A stretch of 64,000 bases of DNA from Opisthorchis felineus (taxonomy: Eukaryota; Platyhelminthes; Trematoda; Opisthorchiida; Opisthorchiidae): positions 109,205-173,204 of the forward strand of contig SJOL01004042.1 in the NCBI GenBank assembly GCA_004794785.1. Direction: 5' to 3'. Below the pieces are notes generated by a model that was not told the origin of the DNA, did no database searches, and was given only the letters and a program-made list of their open reading frames with translations. Below are positions 39,001-51,949 of the stretch, piece after piece. Numbering within the stretch: position 1 is the stretch's first letter; the number at the start of each line of letters is the position of its first letter. Position numbers and translations under genes: made by a program.

Positions 39001-42000
39001 TATTAGGCGGAAAACTGGGGCAACTAAATGATACCTACTGGGGAATTAGTAACAGTTATACCAAATGCCAGACATATGCACGATTGACCGGTATTTAGTC
39101 CTTGTTTCGCATCATCGTCATCATGTCATCAATGCAGGTTCCTATCCAGGCACTAGTCGAACACAAGTCTATGAGGACCCCTGGTTTCGTGCAACAACAA
39201 CTGACAACAATGATGGGTTCATTATGGTTGTCCAAATGCCACGGCAAACACACCTCTGTGATACACGCCACCATAAACACAGATACACACACGTACAAAT
39301 ACAGCATGATGAAGTTCGATGTCGGCTGCATTACGGGTGGCAACTAATCGGCATTGTAGGAACATCGATTACAAACAGACACACTGCTATGGTGGTTTCT
39401 GTAATTCCTTTCTGAACACAGCCGTTCATTCAAGACACTTCAGTTTCAAGTGGTCGCTTGGATTTGCCAATGTTTCCAGGCTGACTTGCAACTGCTTTTA
39501 GGGTGAGGGCATCGACCCACTTTGAACACTTTTGAAATTTTGCTTGCAGCAATTTGTTGTAATGGTGTTGTCCTTTGTGGTTACTATGATGCACTACGGT
39601 GGAATCGTCATCCGCATTCTCCCACAAGAACAACAAGCGATCGGACAACGTATCTAAGGTGTCCGGCGTGGTTGTAACAACAGCTTGACGAAACAACCCA
39701 GCACTTGAAATGCGACAGTTCGTCCCATCGGGCGATGATGGATACTGTTTACTAAGGGATTTTCTGCAGGGTTTACAAACTACCGTAATGACTTCATTGT
39801 AAAGGTTCCCATGGTTGCATAGGTTCATTTTCCAGAACTACTTCGTTTCCCGAGTGAAATTCTCGACGGTGAGCACGTGGATGTTGTCAGACAGCTTAGT
39901 TAACCCATTTACACCTAATCTGTACGACATCTACGCAACGCAGGGCAATCAACATCAATTTGTTCTCTCATTTAGAATCCGAAATCCTTTCTTCAAATGT
40001 TAAACCACGCCGTCCTGACGGTAGATATTTGGATTTCGTATATTTGATCAAATATTGAAATGAAAACTGTTTTCCCATTCCTACTCACGACTCCTGACTT
40101 CCAGCTTCGAAAATGTAATCATAAACTCACTGTTCTACCCCTTGCATTCCAGGTTTTCGCTCAATAAGACCAGGTTAGTCAGACTAGTTTTCGACAAAGC
40201 TGTCCCGTTTACTGAGGGGACCGCCTCAATGAACCGAAATATGATGGTCTCATCTCAAGGGATCCTGCCACTGCAAGCAGCAGGCAAAAGTGGTCACTTC
40301 TAGGGTTGGTCTCTCCCAGGTTAATCTTTCCAGATGTGAGCAACGAATCACAAACTTTTTTGCAACCGAATTTCGATTGAGAACTAGAGAGTACGGAAGG
40401 TCCGAAGTTAGAAACCAACTCTAACTTTATGATCGCTGCTGGCGGAGATCGAGCACGCTGACAGAAACTCAGGCCTCGGACTTCACTCGATTTGCATGAC
40501 GAATACAAACGAAAAGTGTACCACAGCTGAATGATTATTTTTCTGTTTATATCCCTGATAGGTCGGGCTAGGTCAAAGACTCACATACTATTCACTCACC
40601 GGCCCTTACATTGTACATTCCGTTGCCTTAGGCTTGGGTCGTTTCTGTTCGATTGACGTTGTGGCCATTCTGATATTTTCATACCGACTGTACGGTTATA
40701 TCTGGACAAAAACAAACCTTAGTTTCTGCCATTTTCGTAGGTCAATTTTTGGCTGAGCCTTCTCTCGTTTAGGGTGTTTTGTTATGGGGGAGTCCAACAG
40801 TCCTCATGTTAATTAACCTTCAGAAAGTTTCATTCTATTACAGGACAGTTTAAGACCACTTGAGTAGACAAGGACCATTTGATTTTATTGGTGTTCTGCT
40901 ATACATTCAATGTGGGATTTATGGAAAATACATCATGCAACAGAAACAACTGGCTGCGCTTCCGTCTGGATGTAACATGCTACTTATAAGGATGCTGGAA
41001 ACAAAATTCATGTGCAAAGCAGAGTATTTGTCGAAGGTTGCGGTTTTATTTAAGCCAGACAGCACCAGAAGAACTAACCGAGATATTTCTGGGAGGTGAG
41101 TCCCACTCATTCGTCAGTATGTTTAGGTTTGTTTAACACAAGCAAATGATTCTTTGGGTACTTCTTACGTCAGATGGGAGACGAAATGTATGGCGCTAGA
41201 AGTGACCTGCGAGACCAGGCGCGTGTGACAGTTACTGCACATTTTTCTCAAAATTAAAAAAAAAACATTTTCCCGATGAAAATTCTTTTACCGCGTTCTA
41301 CTTCTCGGCAAAATCCGCGAATCTTCCCGCAGCCGAAGTACTCCGTATTCTATTCATGGATGACAAAGCTGGGACAAAATATATGAAGGAACGAGTGAGC
41401 CTGTTTTTTGAGTTTTAAATTTGAAAGTAACTTGCTTAATGAAATTGCTGTCATGGAAATTTGAACAGATCAATGCATTCTTTGCTTTATACATGTATTT
41501 GGGTTTCGAAATAATGTACAGTTTGACATCTGCTTGTATGGTCTCCCAAAAGTGTTAGCCCCACTTTTCAGGACATCGCTCCATTATACTGGTTGAGTTT
41601 CTGTCCCATAACAAAAGTTTGCCTACACTCAAGTAGATCAGCCAGTAATTCCTTTCTTTCACTCTTCGGCGATCTTGTTGAGAGCACTGATGTTAGGTTT
41701 AGGAACTTTTGAGTTTATGGGTCGACATAGCTTGAGATGATCAACTGTTAGTCGAAAAAATCATTTCGAGCGCATTTGAAACAACACATAATAATTCTGA
41801 ATGGGTCTTTGAATCTACAGTGACAAGTCCGTTGCAGAAATAACAATTGCAACTTCAAGCTCTTATTAGGTTTCACTCCACGATATGCCTTTTCATTTGG
41901 AATGGGTGTATTGACGGGGAGTACTGTTTGACATCGGTGGGAAGAGCTCGCCATTTCCTTGTATTCAATCAATTTCGGACAACAATGTCTAGGCTTCTTG

Positions 42001-42368
42001 GGATAATGTATGGGAAATGTATCTTAATAATGGTTGTGGTTGGATTTCCTTTCGTGTCCATGCTGAACGGATGAGGTCCCCATTGTGGGGGATTGTTTAT
42101 CAGAATAAAATAACTGCGCAGTTCAACATAAGCGAATTGGGTGCTGCGGTGTAAATTGTTCTTGCATTGGGTTAGAAGAGTATGTTCGCATTTTGAAAAG
42201 TCAACATCTCGAAGGAGCCAAAAGTTTGCCCGGTTCTCGTGGTGTTCGCTCTTACAATTTAAACACAGCTGATCATCCACGCTTGACCGGATGATGGTGT
42301 TGAAACTCCAAAATAGAAGGTCGTGGGGTGCAAGCTTCTGCTGATTTCTATTGATTTATATTTTACAG
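36090..42368. other. No firm gene
   Basis: Six kilobases with scattered open frames on both strands: 136 codons at 36791-37201 plus, 116 at 39065-39415 plus, and 132 at 39828-39430 minus. None has a recognisable domain. At 39.1-39.35 kb three different frames are open at once, which shows how unreliable open frames alone are here. One small plus-strand segment (37261-37328) has good splice sites, gtggtattttgtcaacag and GGCAAAG|gtagcc, around an open frame. Confidence 0.45.
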
Positions 42369-42455
42369 GGTTCTGAACTTCTCAGCACAAGTTTATTTCA
42401 CTTAAGAGGTGAGATCTCCAGTGAAAACTTTGAAGTCTGCTCACTAATTACAAGT
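42369..42455 (+). CDS. Candidate exon, unknown protein
   Basis: The splice context is strong: acceptor tttatattttacag|GGT and donor ATTACAAGT|gtaagt. The exon is 29 codons, phase 0 at both ends (GSELLSTSLFHLRGEISSEN at the start). The plus frame stays open past the donor to 42785. The opposite strand is open over the same stretch too, with an acceptor cacttgtttcag at about 42,729, so strand is uncertain. Confidence 0.25.
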
Positions 42456-42785
42456 GTAAGTAGCATCTCAGAAGGAATACATAGCAAAAGATATCGAGGG
42501 CCTTTTTCAGACAAGTCGTCACTCGAGGAACCATTCAACAGCAGACAAACTGTGGAAGGCCGCATGTCCCAGGGTCTAGTGGAGTCTCGATTCCAGTTGG
42601 TGATACTACTCATCAATAGACGAGCTCAATGGTACATTGTGCAGACATATCCGAAAGATGGCGGAATCAAACCAACGTGGGGATTTGTGAGATTCGCACT
42701 CCTGACCACTGTATATTTAGCTGAAACAAGTGCACAATACTACTTAACTGTTCAGCATATGTTGGCTTTAGGAATGAGGTCTTGA

Positions 42786-44262
42786 CTTCGAACTTCAACA
42801 GCCTTTGTGTTCTGAGTAACTCTGTGACTTCTCACAACTGTGAAATATATTTAAAACCTATGGGACATCTGAAGCACATCTTCGCCTCACAGTTGTGTTC
42901 ATGTTCTCATAGCCTGGTTCACAGGGCCAGTGCCAACTTATCTTCAGCTGACAGATTCATCATCCATCTCAGTACATAAAAATGCACCACGGATTAAGGC
43001 TGTCAAGCATATTTTTTAAACCCTTGGCTGCAAGTATCTACGTGCATGCAGTAGTGACATGACAGGTTGCTTTCATGAGTGGGCGAATCAGGCAGGGGTA
43101 GTTAATGATCACTTTGTTTACGTCGGACTGAGGCGACTTATCTTATCATGAAATACAGACAAGAGAACTTAGTCCTTGTAAAGCACGACAAACTGGAACT
43201 CACAGACTGAAGTAAATAATTTCATATAGATATTAGTTAAAAAGCATCTGAGCTTACTTATGTAAAGTACGGTGTTTTGTAGTGCAAAATGTCTCTTACT
43301 CGTGTACCATCGTTTGTGGATTTTCTGCTAGGCTGGGCGGCTGTTCCATCTTGCTCTGCTCCCAACAGAGCGTCAATCACGAGGGACGTAGTCCGTGGCA
43401 ATTTCAGGACAGAAGAAAGACCTTCCTGAACGCTTACTATTAGAAGTCGTATGCAATTCAGTATTGCAACGGCCTCAGGTATATAAAAGAAGTGATCTAT
43501 CTCCGGGTGTTTGATAAGCAACTTGTAGAAAGCGCTGAATGCCGAGTCAGGGCGAACCACTCTGTCTGCTGAAATCGCTTCATGAGACTTGAAAATGCGA
43601 TGATGATTGGAAAGCCTCTTGATATCGATAAGCCGAACAAGTTTCATTGAAAGGAGGCTTATAATTTTTGGAAAAGTAGAACTTTTTATGAAAGTAGATC
43701 TAATGTTGCACGGTCACTTCAACTTCGGATGCTCCCATGGACCTTTCTTCATGACTGATGTCTTCGGTATCCTTCTGAGACTGCCGTGCCATTTCAGGAA
43801 CTTTGTTGCTTACTGACAATAGTGTCAGTAGCAAAAATCAAAAATGTTTTTGAGTGTCCTGCCTGGTTGCAACCTCCCCCGGGGTGTTTACAAAACGAAG
43901 CGCTTATGCGATGACGTCCTAACGCTGCTATTTTTTAGGTCACATTGGACACAGATCAAAATGTTATGCAGCGTGTTTGAATTAAGTCCTGGGGTCGTTA
44001 AGCTTTTCTGGATTTTACCCTAGTTTCCCCAGTTTGTACTTGGTTCAATCCAAAGCTAATGAATGTGAACAACAGTTGCTTCATGTCGACGAAATTATGA
44101 TTAAGACTAACACCTGGTTGTTCGCGAGTAGCAAGGTTGACTGGGTGGTTAGAGGTAGAAAATGTACCGCCTGGCAATTAATAACGGGCAACATCGGATG
44201 AGCAGGAGATTTGAATACATTTTCTGGGTGAATCTAGTGGTTTTAACTCGGTTTTCGGCGTG
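42786..44262. other. No firm gene; one unassigned minus-strand frame
   Basis: A 129-codon minus-strand frame at 43647-43258 begins with ATG and contains a good internal donor (CTAATA|gtaagc near 43441). The product is unrecognised. Nothing else is supported. Confidence 0.4.
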
Positions 44263-44690
44263 TCATTCGCGCAAATTCTCATTTCTGTATCGGTCAAACA
44301 TCATATGGTATTCCTTCTTTGATTTAGGGAGATAAGAAGCCCAGACGAATGTATTGCGAACCGGCTTCCTATGCATTCTTTTCTGAGGCATGTCATCATT
44401 TCTTCTGGTAACTTCTATATCTGCAAAGATAATATATCTCTGGCTTTCTGACTTTAGAGTAAAGTTGATGTTAGAGTGGGCATGACTGATTTCTGTCAAA
44501 ATCTCAAGGGTCTGAGTTCAGTTGGGCTTCATAATTAGTAAATTCTCCCAGGATAGAAATCAGCTGATATCCTTCAAACTTGCCAGTTAATATATCAGTC
44601 AGCAACCGGCTAAGTAGAGACATCATGGCAACGCCATCACTATATGTATATCTGATCGATGAGGTAAGACTACATATTGGGCATACATGG
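44263..44690 (-). mobile_element. Penelope-like element reverse transcriptase remnant
   Basis: Two pieces of a reverse transcriptase are readable on the minus strand. The first (about 44645-44555) reads YSDGVAMMSLLSRLLTDILT then GKFE. That matches the DGVAMGSPLGPLLADI segment of the palm domain in Penelope-like and related elements. The second (about 44499-44300) reads SNINFTLKSESQ, FADIEVTRR and HRKPV, matching the NIxFTxE...FLDVLVxRxxxG...YRKPT region beyond the catalytic motif. They are in different frames. The Y(V/A)DD motif expected between them is absent, so an internal deletion has occurred and the copy is dead. Confidence 0.72.
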
Positions 44691-44902
44691 AGTCGAAGGC
44701 CATTTCCAATAATCTGTTGGTATGCTCGTTACTGTTTTTAAAATTACGGAGGTAGTCCGTCGTTATGTGAAGCGGCATACTGATAAAAATGACGTAAGAT
44801 CAAGTGTAAAAATTTGCTGTCTATTTACGCTCAGCTGTCTAATTGTATCAACAGACCTACGCAGCAACAAATTTGCCGGCAGCCATCCGATCAAAACCTT
44901 AC

Positions 44903-45312
44903 CTGAGCACATGCTGTGTTGCACCTTGCACAGTAGACAGTACCAGGTTGCTACCTCTTTATTATTATGATAGGACTTGAGTACGTTTTCGAAACAGACA
45001 GTAGTGTTTGTGGTGTTGCCGGTGAGGTAGATGAATTGGTGTTTGTAGTTTTCAGTGGGATTCATGAAGGTTTTTTTCCTACTTAACAGGGGACATTTGG
45101 ATTCTGCCCAAGACTTCCTGTAAGCCATAATTTCACCTGTCTTCTGGCCCGATGTTGTATTCTTCTTAGGCGAGTGTGGACAGACATCCTTGCTACTATG
45201 CTGATCAATGTTGACCGTTGTGGCAACTACCGGAACTTTCTGGACTAAGACTGTACTAGTCACATAATTTTCTGACCTATCTTTACCAGCGATTTGCATT
45301 CTTTTTTCGTTG
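44903..45312 (-). CDS. Candidate internal exon, unknown protein
   Basis: The minus-strand acceptor atatgatcactttccag|C and the donor TGCTCAG|gtaagg are both strong. The 410-nt exon is open in phase 2 to phase 1 (136 codons). The peptide is Lys/Ser/Thr-rich and ends with a small Cys-containing segment (ATWYCLLCKVQHSMCS) that could be part of a zinc finger completed elsewhere. It lies immediately 5' of the Penelope-like remnant on the same strand but does not resemble that family. The continuing exon was not found. Confidence 0.38.
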
Positions 45313-47704
45313 CTGGAAAGTGATCATATAGAATACAGTTAAAAAGACCGCTTTTGGTTCCACAAAATCAACTGACAGATCACCTGCCTACCGAATTTTC
45401 TAGTTATCGACCTTCAGTCTTTCGACCCTTTATTCCCATAGATGTTGGCTCGGTGACTGGTGGTTTAGCAAGCTGAAATTTAATTAATTCATCTCCAAAT
45501 AATTGGATACTGATTACCGTGCCCCAGTGGGAGTGGACTGATATGTTGATGCAGCCTTTCAGTACAATACAATACAGTACTAAGATTGTTATCTCCCAGA
45601 TAGACACAAATAATTGGAATAGACCCTGGGGGGCATACCTACTGAAATGGGTCATTTCGTTCAAAAAATGAAACAGTGGTTGGTTCAGCCTACCGAGAAT
45701 TAAGGTTCGTCTTGTTTGATGTCTTTCACGAAAGACCTACAGTACGACTTTCCTGAGCGCCGTGTCGCCGCGGAGTCTCATCGCAGCCACATGAATCATA
45801 AGTATGATACTAGGGTCCATTCAAGAACGCACATGTAGATACGGCGGTGAAGGACAAGCCTTTAGGGTATTTTGATCTCTGATATTTTCAGGCGGAATCC
45901 TAGCCTTAGTCGTTTTACCGATCCCAGTTCGGCGGCGCATTGGCCACTGAGCCTGAACCGCAAGCGACTGGTCAGAAGATCGGGCAGCTAACTACGCAAG
46001 CTCTGATTGGTGGAAAATTTGTACTCAATAAATGCCGGTGGCCAATCCTGCGTCCGGTAGAAGTCCGAATTTTCAGAATGTGGTCGTTACATATGTTTTA
46101 ATTACGAGACGCTGTACATGTTTTTATAACTTGTTTTAGATGTTGATTATAATCTAAGTACCTTTGGCGGCTCTTCTGCTGAAAACACAAGGGTGGAATA
46201 ACATGAACAAAAACTGAGCTGAGCCACAATCGTCACTTCAGATGTCAGAACTGTTTACTAACTCAGCATTTGTGCTGTTTGCATTGAGACTAGTCGTTTT
46301 CGGTTAAACTAAAAATCGATCTTAGTTCAAATTTCAGAATAACAAGACGATCTTTTGCCGTCACTTTTCTGTTTTACTTCGCTTCTATGTGCTTCAAAAT
46401 TCTGTGGAGTCTACAGTTTTTCGGCCGGGTGTATGTTCGATTCACCTGCAGTCTTGTGGTATTCTGAAATTATAATTAAGAAAGCTGGATTGGAGAAATA
46501 ATACATTCATACATATTTGTTACGAGATGTAGTGGATTGTCCGTCTACCGTGGACTGATGTGAATAGAAAAGAAGGGGAAATAACGGGTTCGGCTGGAAG
46601 ATCACACCTCTATGAAACCAGCACATGGAGTAGTCGATACATAAATCAATAAAAATTGCTAACTCTTAGAAAAGAAGCAAGCACAACTTTCGTAATGTCA
46701 CAAAAAACTGGGATCCAAAAAAAGATGGAATAAAATACTGTATCCTCGACTAAGTAAGGACCTATTGAAGGAACTGATTCCAACAAACGTTTTCTGTTAC
46801 CAAGTTTTCATGAGAAACATTTACGCCAACATAAAGTGACTTCTTCGTTGCCCAAGAGGTTCACCCAATTCCATCTCAACCAAGTGGCAAGACACTAAGC
46901 TCGTTCCGCAACTTTTCAAGCATGAACCATTAAGGTTAACCAGCAGGTTAACCGGAAACTTCATTTTGGGTCGCCAAGCCAAGTAAATTTTGTTTAATGT
47001 TCTGGGAACTAAATGGGTAGGAACCAAATAGGTTGGTCCTTTGTGACTCCTCTGTTTTCCGAAATAAGCGCTAAGTGCACAATTCTCTAAAAAAAAGCAC
47101 GTAAGTAAGAGTAAGAGCACGTAAGAGTATGCACATCACACTTTGTGCAATTTCCTGCAGGGATTTCAACCTATCTGGTCGTCTACATTGTTCAACCTTT
47201 TAACCGCAGGCCGCCTGTGGTCTGGCCATACCACACTTACGTACGAAGAATTATGGGCGCTGAAGTCTGTCACAGTCTGTCTCCCACATGTTTTGCTTAA
47301 TTGGTGTGGTCCGGATAACAGAGCCTTTCCTTATCGCGTCCCAAAAGCTGCACTTTGCCATTTAAGTTAATATATCAGTGGTACTGCGCAAAGCAACATC
47401 CAGCTACTTACATTACGGGTGTCAGGGGCGCAGTGCTCTACTCCGTTTGAAAATATTCGAAGCGGAGTTGAAATAAACCGAATGGTAGTAAGCACAGTGG
47501 CTACGTAAATGTCATGTGCAGTAAGTCGGTCGCAACACAAGTTTCAGTGGACAAGTGCCAGAGGGCGACAATCTGAAAGCTTAGAAAGTTGAAAAGACAG
47601 CATTTAGTGTGATAGATATTTACCAACAGTACTCAGGTACCACAGATTCAACTCGACAACAAATCTTGCCAGGGTAGGCCCTAGAGGTGAAAAGATGTAG
47701 CCAC
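45313..47704. other. No gene recognised
   Basis: Contains a CpG-richer, repeat-like stretch at about 45.72-46.07 kb that includes a plus-strand AATAAA near 46028. It may be part of a degenerate mobile element, but I cannot classify it. The rest is AT-rich spacer. Confidence 0.4.
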
Positions 47705-47828
47705 ATCGTCTAAACGCAAAACACTACTCATAGAGTTGCTGAAAACTTTTCAAAAGCCCACGTCCGGTTGTGCCCTTTTTGGCACTTATCATAAACGAGA
47801 GATCCAGCTGGATTCAGTTGAATCCCTC
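47705..47828. repeat. Foldback element family, copy B (partial)
   Basis: Only one arm (tcataaacgagagatccagc onward, 47789-47828) is present. The sequence before it (cgtctaaacgcaaaacacta then ctcatagagttgctgaa) matches that before copy C at 53.35 kb. It looks like a truncated or solo-arm copy. Confidence 0.6.
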
Positions 47829-48278
47829 GTCAAAACCAGATTCGTGTGCAAATGAGAGCATTTGTTCAAAGCTATCCACACTGTTTTCACTCGTTGAGAT
47901 GTACCTGTTAGGATTTCTACTAAAATATGAACCTAACAGGAGGCAAAAGCAAGTTGCACGACAAGAAGAAGCGCAACAACCCGACTTGGAAGGGGCAACT
48001 GAAGCATAAGCTGGACACGCTTTGGTATACTTTGCGGCCCGTAATATATGGGCAAAAGGTGTGCCGTGTAAGGTTGCAGATAGCCTCCAGCAAATTTTAT
48101 TCGCACTGCCAGAGGAACTTCCAACCAAATTTTTGTGTACACCGATGGTGAACGTCCTGTGTGCATCTCTGGCCAGCCCTGTGGATTAGCACGGTTTGAT
48201 GAGTGGAAACCAAGGGGTGAAGATTTAGCTATCAATATAACGATAGATTAAATATATGAAGGGGGCAAGACATTGTCT

Positions 48279-48284
48279 TTTATT
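48279..48284 (-). terminator. Poly(A) signal for the gene ending at 48351
   Basis: A minus-strand AATAAA lies 67 bases past the stop codon of the terminal exon 48617-48351. Confidence 0.45.
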
Positions 48285-48350
48285 TGAGCGAATGGTGATT
48301 TCACTGTCTGGATTTTGCAACATCTACACGCACGGGCACATTCAATTATC

Positions 48351-48617
48351 TTAGCCGGATAAAAGGGCTGATTGTAAACTTCGCCTTAGCTGTCGCTGTC
48401 TGTAACGCACACGTCCAAACGCGGACGCTGAACCACCAGACCACCTATTTGACTGCCTGCGTGGGCTGAGTAGAATATTGTAACTTCGCACAGTTGACGA
48501 ACGACTGCCACCGCTGCCCGTAGTGAGAACTTTTGGTATGACGATGGATGAAATGGGGGGGAGGGGTAGTTCGGTCGCCATGCCATCAGTCAGCTGGATG
48601 TTTGATTTGTAAACCTG
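48351..48617 (-). CDS. Candidate terminal exon of a minus-strand gene
   Basis: The frame begins after tgatgcgtccag|CAGGTT (or three bases later, a NAGNAG acceptor) and runs 88 codons to a stop. The peptide is Ser/Arg-rich: QVYKSNIQLTDG, then PLPPISSIVIPK, LLSPRRQSNRW and a basic end (RYRQRQLRRSLQ). It is not recognised, and reads as a disordered nuclear-protein tail. A poly(A) signal follows at 67 bases. It may end the gene whose exons are seen at 50.6 kb and above; the connecting exon was not resolved. Confidence 0.42.
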   Translation of the reverse strand, partial: QVYKSNIQLTDGMATELPLPPISSIVIPKVLTTGSGGSRSSTVRSYNILLSPRRQSNRWSGGSASAFGRVRYRQRQLRRSLQSALLSG

Positions 48618-50599
48618 CTGGACGCATCATATTTATCGAAATGGATTTGTTCAGCCCGTGACCTCGAACAAACTTGAGAGGGTTTTTTACTATCAGGATG
48701 TGGTGCATTTTCAAGAAAGATGTTCAATTATTAGCCGTGTATGATTTCACTAAATTGAATAATAGCAAACTATTCCTTTCAGCTAGGAGCAAGAACTTCA
48801 CGTCAATTGCTCATGTTATATTCTCCAGAACACAACCCTGGTCGTAGAAGCAAGCCGAAAGTGGAACAGTAGTCTTCTGGAGATGCGTCAGTGCGTGTCC
48901 GGTCCCCCGGTAGTAAACATCCTAACACGCGATAAAGAAAAATAAAAGGTTTGGCTGCATAGGTTTGCTTTTCAGTTTGTCAGCTAGGAAACAATACAGT
49001 TCCCATCAAAATTACTCAATAACGGGCGCTCAGCTGGATAGAGATCACATGCTTCGGGGAGAAGATATCAGTGACTTATTTCCTATCTTCGTTCAAAATG
49101 TCCCGAACTGTTTTGGTCGTAATCCCAGCGTCACTTGCCGTATACAGTAAAAAGAAAGAGTGGATTTTTGAGATAACTGGAGTTACCATTGACCGATTCG
49201 CTTTATTATCTAAATCAAGCTTTATGATGATTAACAAAAAAATCGACTCCTCTGTGGAGAAGCTTTTGATCCACAGTTGTCCTAGTATGTATGATCTTCG
49301 CATATGATTTATGAAAGCGTTGCGTTATGTGAGTATGTCTATCGGAAAGCCGATTATTCAACGTTTATTAACGTTTTATTAACTCGTGGTAATGGGCAGC
49401 TTTGGGGCGTTCTTGGTTGGTCGATGTCTGCCTGGGAGCTGATATTTTGGGAAGGTCAAGAAGTGAACAAACCGGATTCAGTGGGAGGTGTTTGCAACTG
49501 CCCGTTTCATGCCCCACAGGAGAATTCACTGGTCCACTCCACTTAGTGATAGTGCGACATTCAAGATGATTCCAAACTGCATGACGTCCTACAAGCAGAT
49601 AGTAAACATAGTTGATAAACTTATGGAAAAAACTCTAAAAACGAAAGAAAAGTATATGGAACGCTCACGTTAATCATTCAGGTAAAGAAGACCTTCCTGT
49701 GCATAGTACGCAGATAGAAACTGTAGAGTGTAAGTGCTGTTAGATAAAAAGTTAACTCTTTCGGGTGGGGCGAATTGCAAATAGCCGTTGAAATCAACGT
49801 AGATGCGCTGGCCATAACTCCTCACAAGAGGAACTTATTTAGGGAGGCGGACTCTCATAAAGGTTCTTCAATACCTTTTTCATCAACTATGAAACCATCC
49901 ACGATAGGCTAATAGCCCTTTCCTCGTGGTTTTCAATGCTGAGGGGAAATTGGCTAGTTGAAAAGGCTACTACTTCACCCAGACAAAAGTCGGTAGACGG
50001 CCTGCAAATAAAGTCTTGAAAAGAATGCGAAACCTGTGATTTTGTTGGGCACTAGAAAGGACAAACAAAGGGAGAGGACTATTATTTACTTTGTTCTGTG
50101 CGTTGAACTAAGATTTTTGAGTGCTTCAGTTAAACTACTTATGTTAGACTGGACAGTAAACCTGGAGTAAAGCTTTGGGTTTACTTTGTTTCAGCAGAAA
50201 TACGAATATTTTTAAAAGGTTTATAAAATGTGCATTACGCTCATCAACTTAGGCTCTTGGGACAAACTATGAAAGCTTAGCGCTTAATCAGCCAAAGTAT
50301 CAGAAAGTTAGTGTTGTGGTGACCAAGTCCGAATATATACATGCGGTAAGATGCTGCAGAAGAGACGTTTTTGATGGTTGAACATTTCGGTGTAAAGTTC
50401 GCATCATCGTCTGCGATTCAGTTAGGAACCAGTGCCCAAAATCCCCAACACAGTCTAATACTCGGTGGACCCGTGGCGATCCCTGTTGCAGACTTTCTGG
50501 ATTAGGTTTTCTATCGTAATACTAGCGTGCCCACGTTTCAATAATCCCACTTTGATAAACCGCAAAGGGAGATTATAAACGGAGGTGGTGTAAACTTAC

Positions 50600-50694
50600 C
50601 TATTGCAGGACTGTTCCTTTTTTCCTTTCGAACAGGTTTTAAACGTCGGGCGCGACGTAGTAAGAGTTCAACTGTTGAGTCCTTCTGAATCCCC
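50600..50694 (-). CDS. Candidate internal exon, basic peptide
   Basis: Both minus-strand splice sites are strong: acceptor caattacttcatgtgcttccag|G and donor CCTGCAATAG|gtaagt. Only one frame of the 95-nt exon is open (phase 2 to phase 1). It gives a very basic helix-like peptide, STVELLLRRARRLKPVRKEK and then RNSPAI, possibly a nuclear localisation signal. It probably belongs with the terminal exon at 48.4 kb and the exons at 55-64 kb, but intermediate exons are missing. Confidence 0.45.
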
Positions 50695-51527
50695 CTGGAA
50701 GCACATGAAGTAATTGACGAGAAGCGAAAATTTATCTGAATCAGCCACGTAATAAAACAATGTCGGACAAGAAAAATTTCTAACCGGAAATTTCTGCTGC
50801 CATGTTTTCTCAAACAGGCCCCTTCTAAAAAATGCCACTAGCACAAAATTCCACAAATTGCCATCTCCAAAAGAGCGATAAACCCATTCACTGTTTACGA
50901 TTTTGCTTCCCATTGAAAGAATTACCCCTCAGAAATGTCACGAACTAACCATAGTATCGGGAAGGTAGATCGGTCATTTTGTATACTTCGTTGGTGAAAC
51001 GTTTCGTTTCGGGTAGTCGAGGAAAATGCGTGCATTCACCTGCAGCATCACAGGAGTAGGAGCGCACCAACAAAGGAACTGGTATAACTTAGCCTAAGAT
51101 GAACTATATGTTCGTGTTTCTACCATGGTCACAAACTTACACCTGTTAAAACACTCTAAATTACAGAACGAATCGGTGCTATAATGGCACCACCGTACTT
51201 CAGCTTACAGGAAGCCTTTTCAATAAAGTCACCTCAGTTGGAAAGGAATTTACTGGCCAAAAGTTGAAGAATTTTCAGCGGTAAAAAGACTGGGAGTGGT
51301 AAAATAGTACGACTTCTATTCTTACTCACTTAGTAATATAAGGAAGTCAGTGACCTCTTATCAGGGTAATAAGATATGCATACGATACACACGATGTGCA
51401 AAAGTTAAGAGAATCGACTGGTTGACGCTTTGCTTAATAACAGTCTACCTCTTGAAAGCCTCTTTCAGTGTGCAGTACGTTCTGAGTTTGAATAACTTTT
51501 GACGGGTTCCTTCGAAAGCTGTTTTGA

Positions 51528-51678
51528 ATGTGGAACAACCGTTTGACTGTAAGCCTGGTGCGTTGCGGAGCACAGCAAATTCCCAAAGAGAAAATACTGG
51601 AGTTTCTCGGAAAGTCTACAATAACATTCTTTGTCAGAAAGGGACAGACACATTTAGGAAAACGTCCCGCAATTTCCC
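51528..51678 (+). CDS. Candidate two-exon gene, exon 1
   Basis: ATG at 51528 opens a frame (MWNNRLTVSLVRCGAQQIPK...) to a donor ATTTCCC|gtgagt, phase 1. It joins the exon at 51950 in phase to give about 115 residues ending in a stop. The product is unknown. It could equally be internal exons of a longer gene. Confidence 0.25.
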
Positions 51679-51949
51679 GTGAGTTTTTTCCCAGTCACAG
51701 TCAACAAACTACTAAACAACTGGAACCTTCAATTCTGCGTACCCTTGCGACATACGTGGAATGACAACGGTCGATTTGCTGTTTCTAACAAAATCCAGTG
51801 AAAACCTTCCTTATGCTTTCAGTCTCATGCTGAACTTCGGAAATCATTATAACACACTTCATTTTCGAGGCTTTTCCGTCATATGTACCATAGTATTTCG
51901 CTGATCTGACCAGGGAAACGTTCACTTACATTGTACCACAATGATTCAG

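Noticed and set aside
39065..39415. Open frames of 80-116 codons in three frames near 39.1-39.4 kb
   Set aside because: Two plus frames and one minus frame are open over the same DNA, so at most one can be real and nothing distinguishes them.
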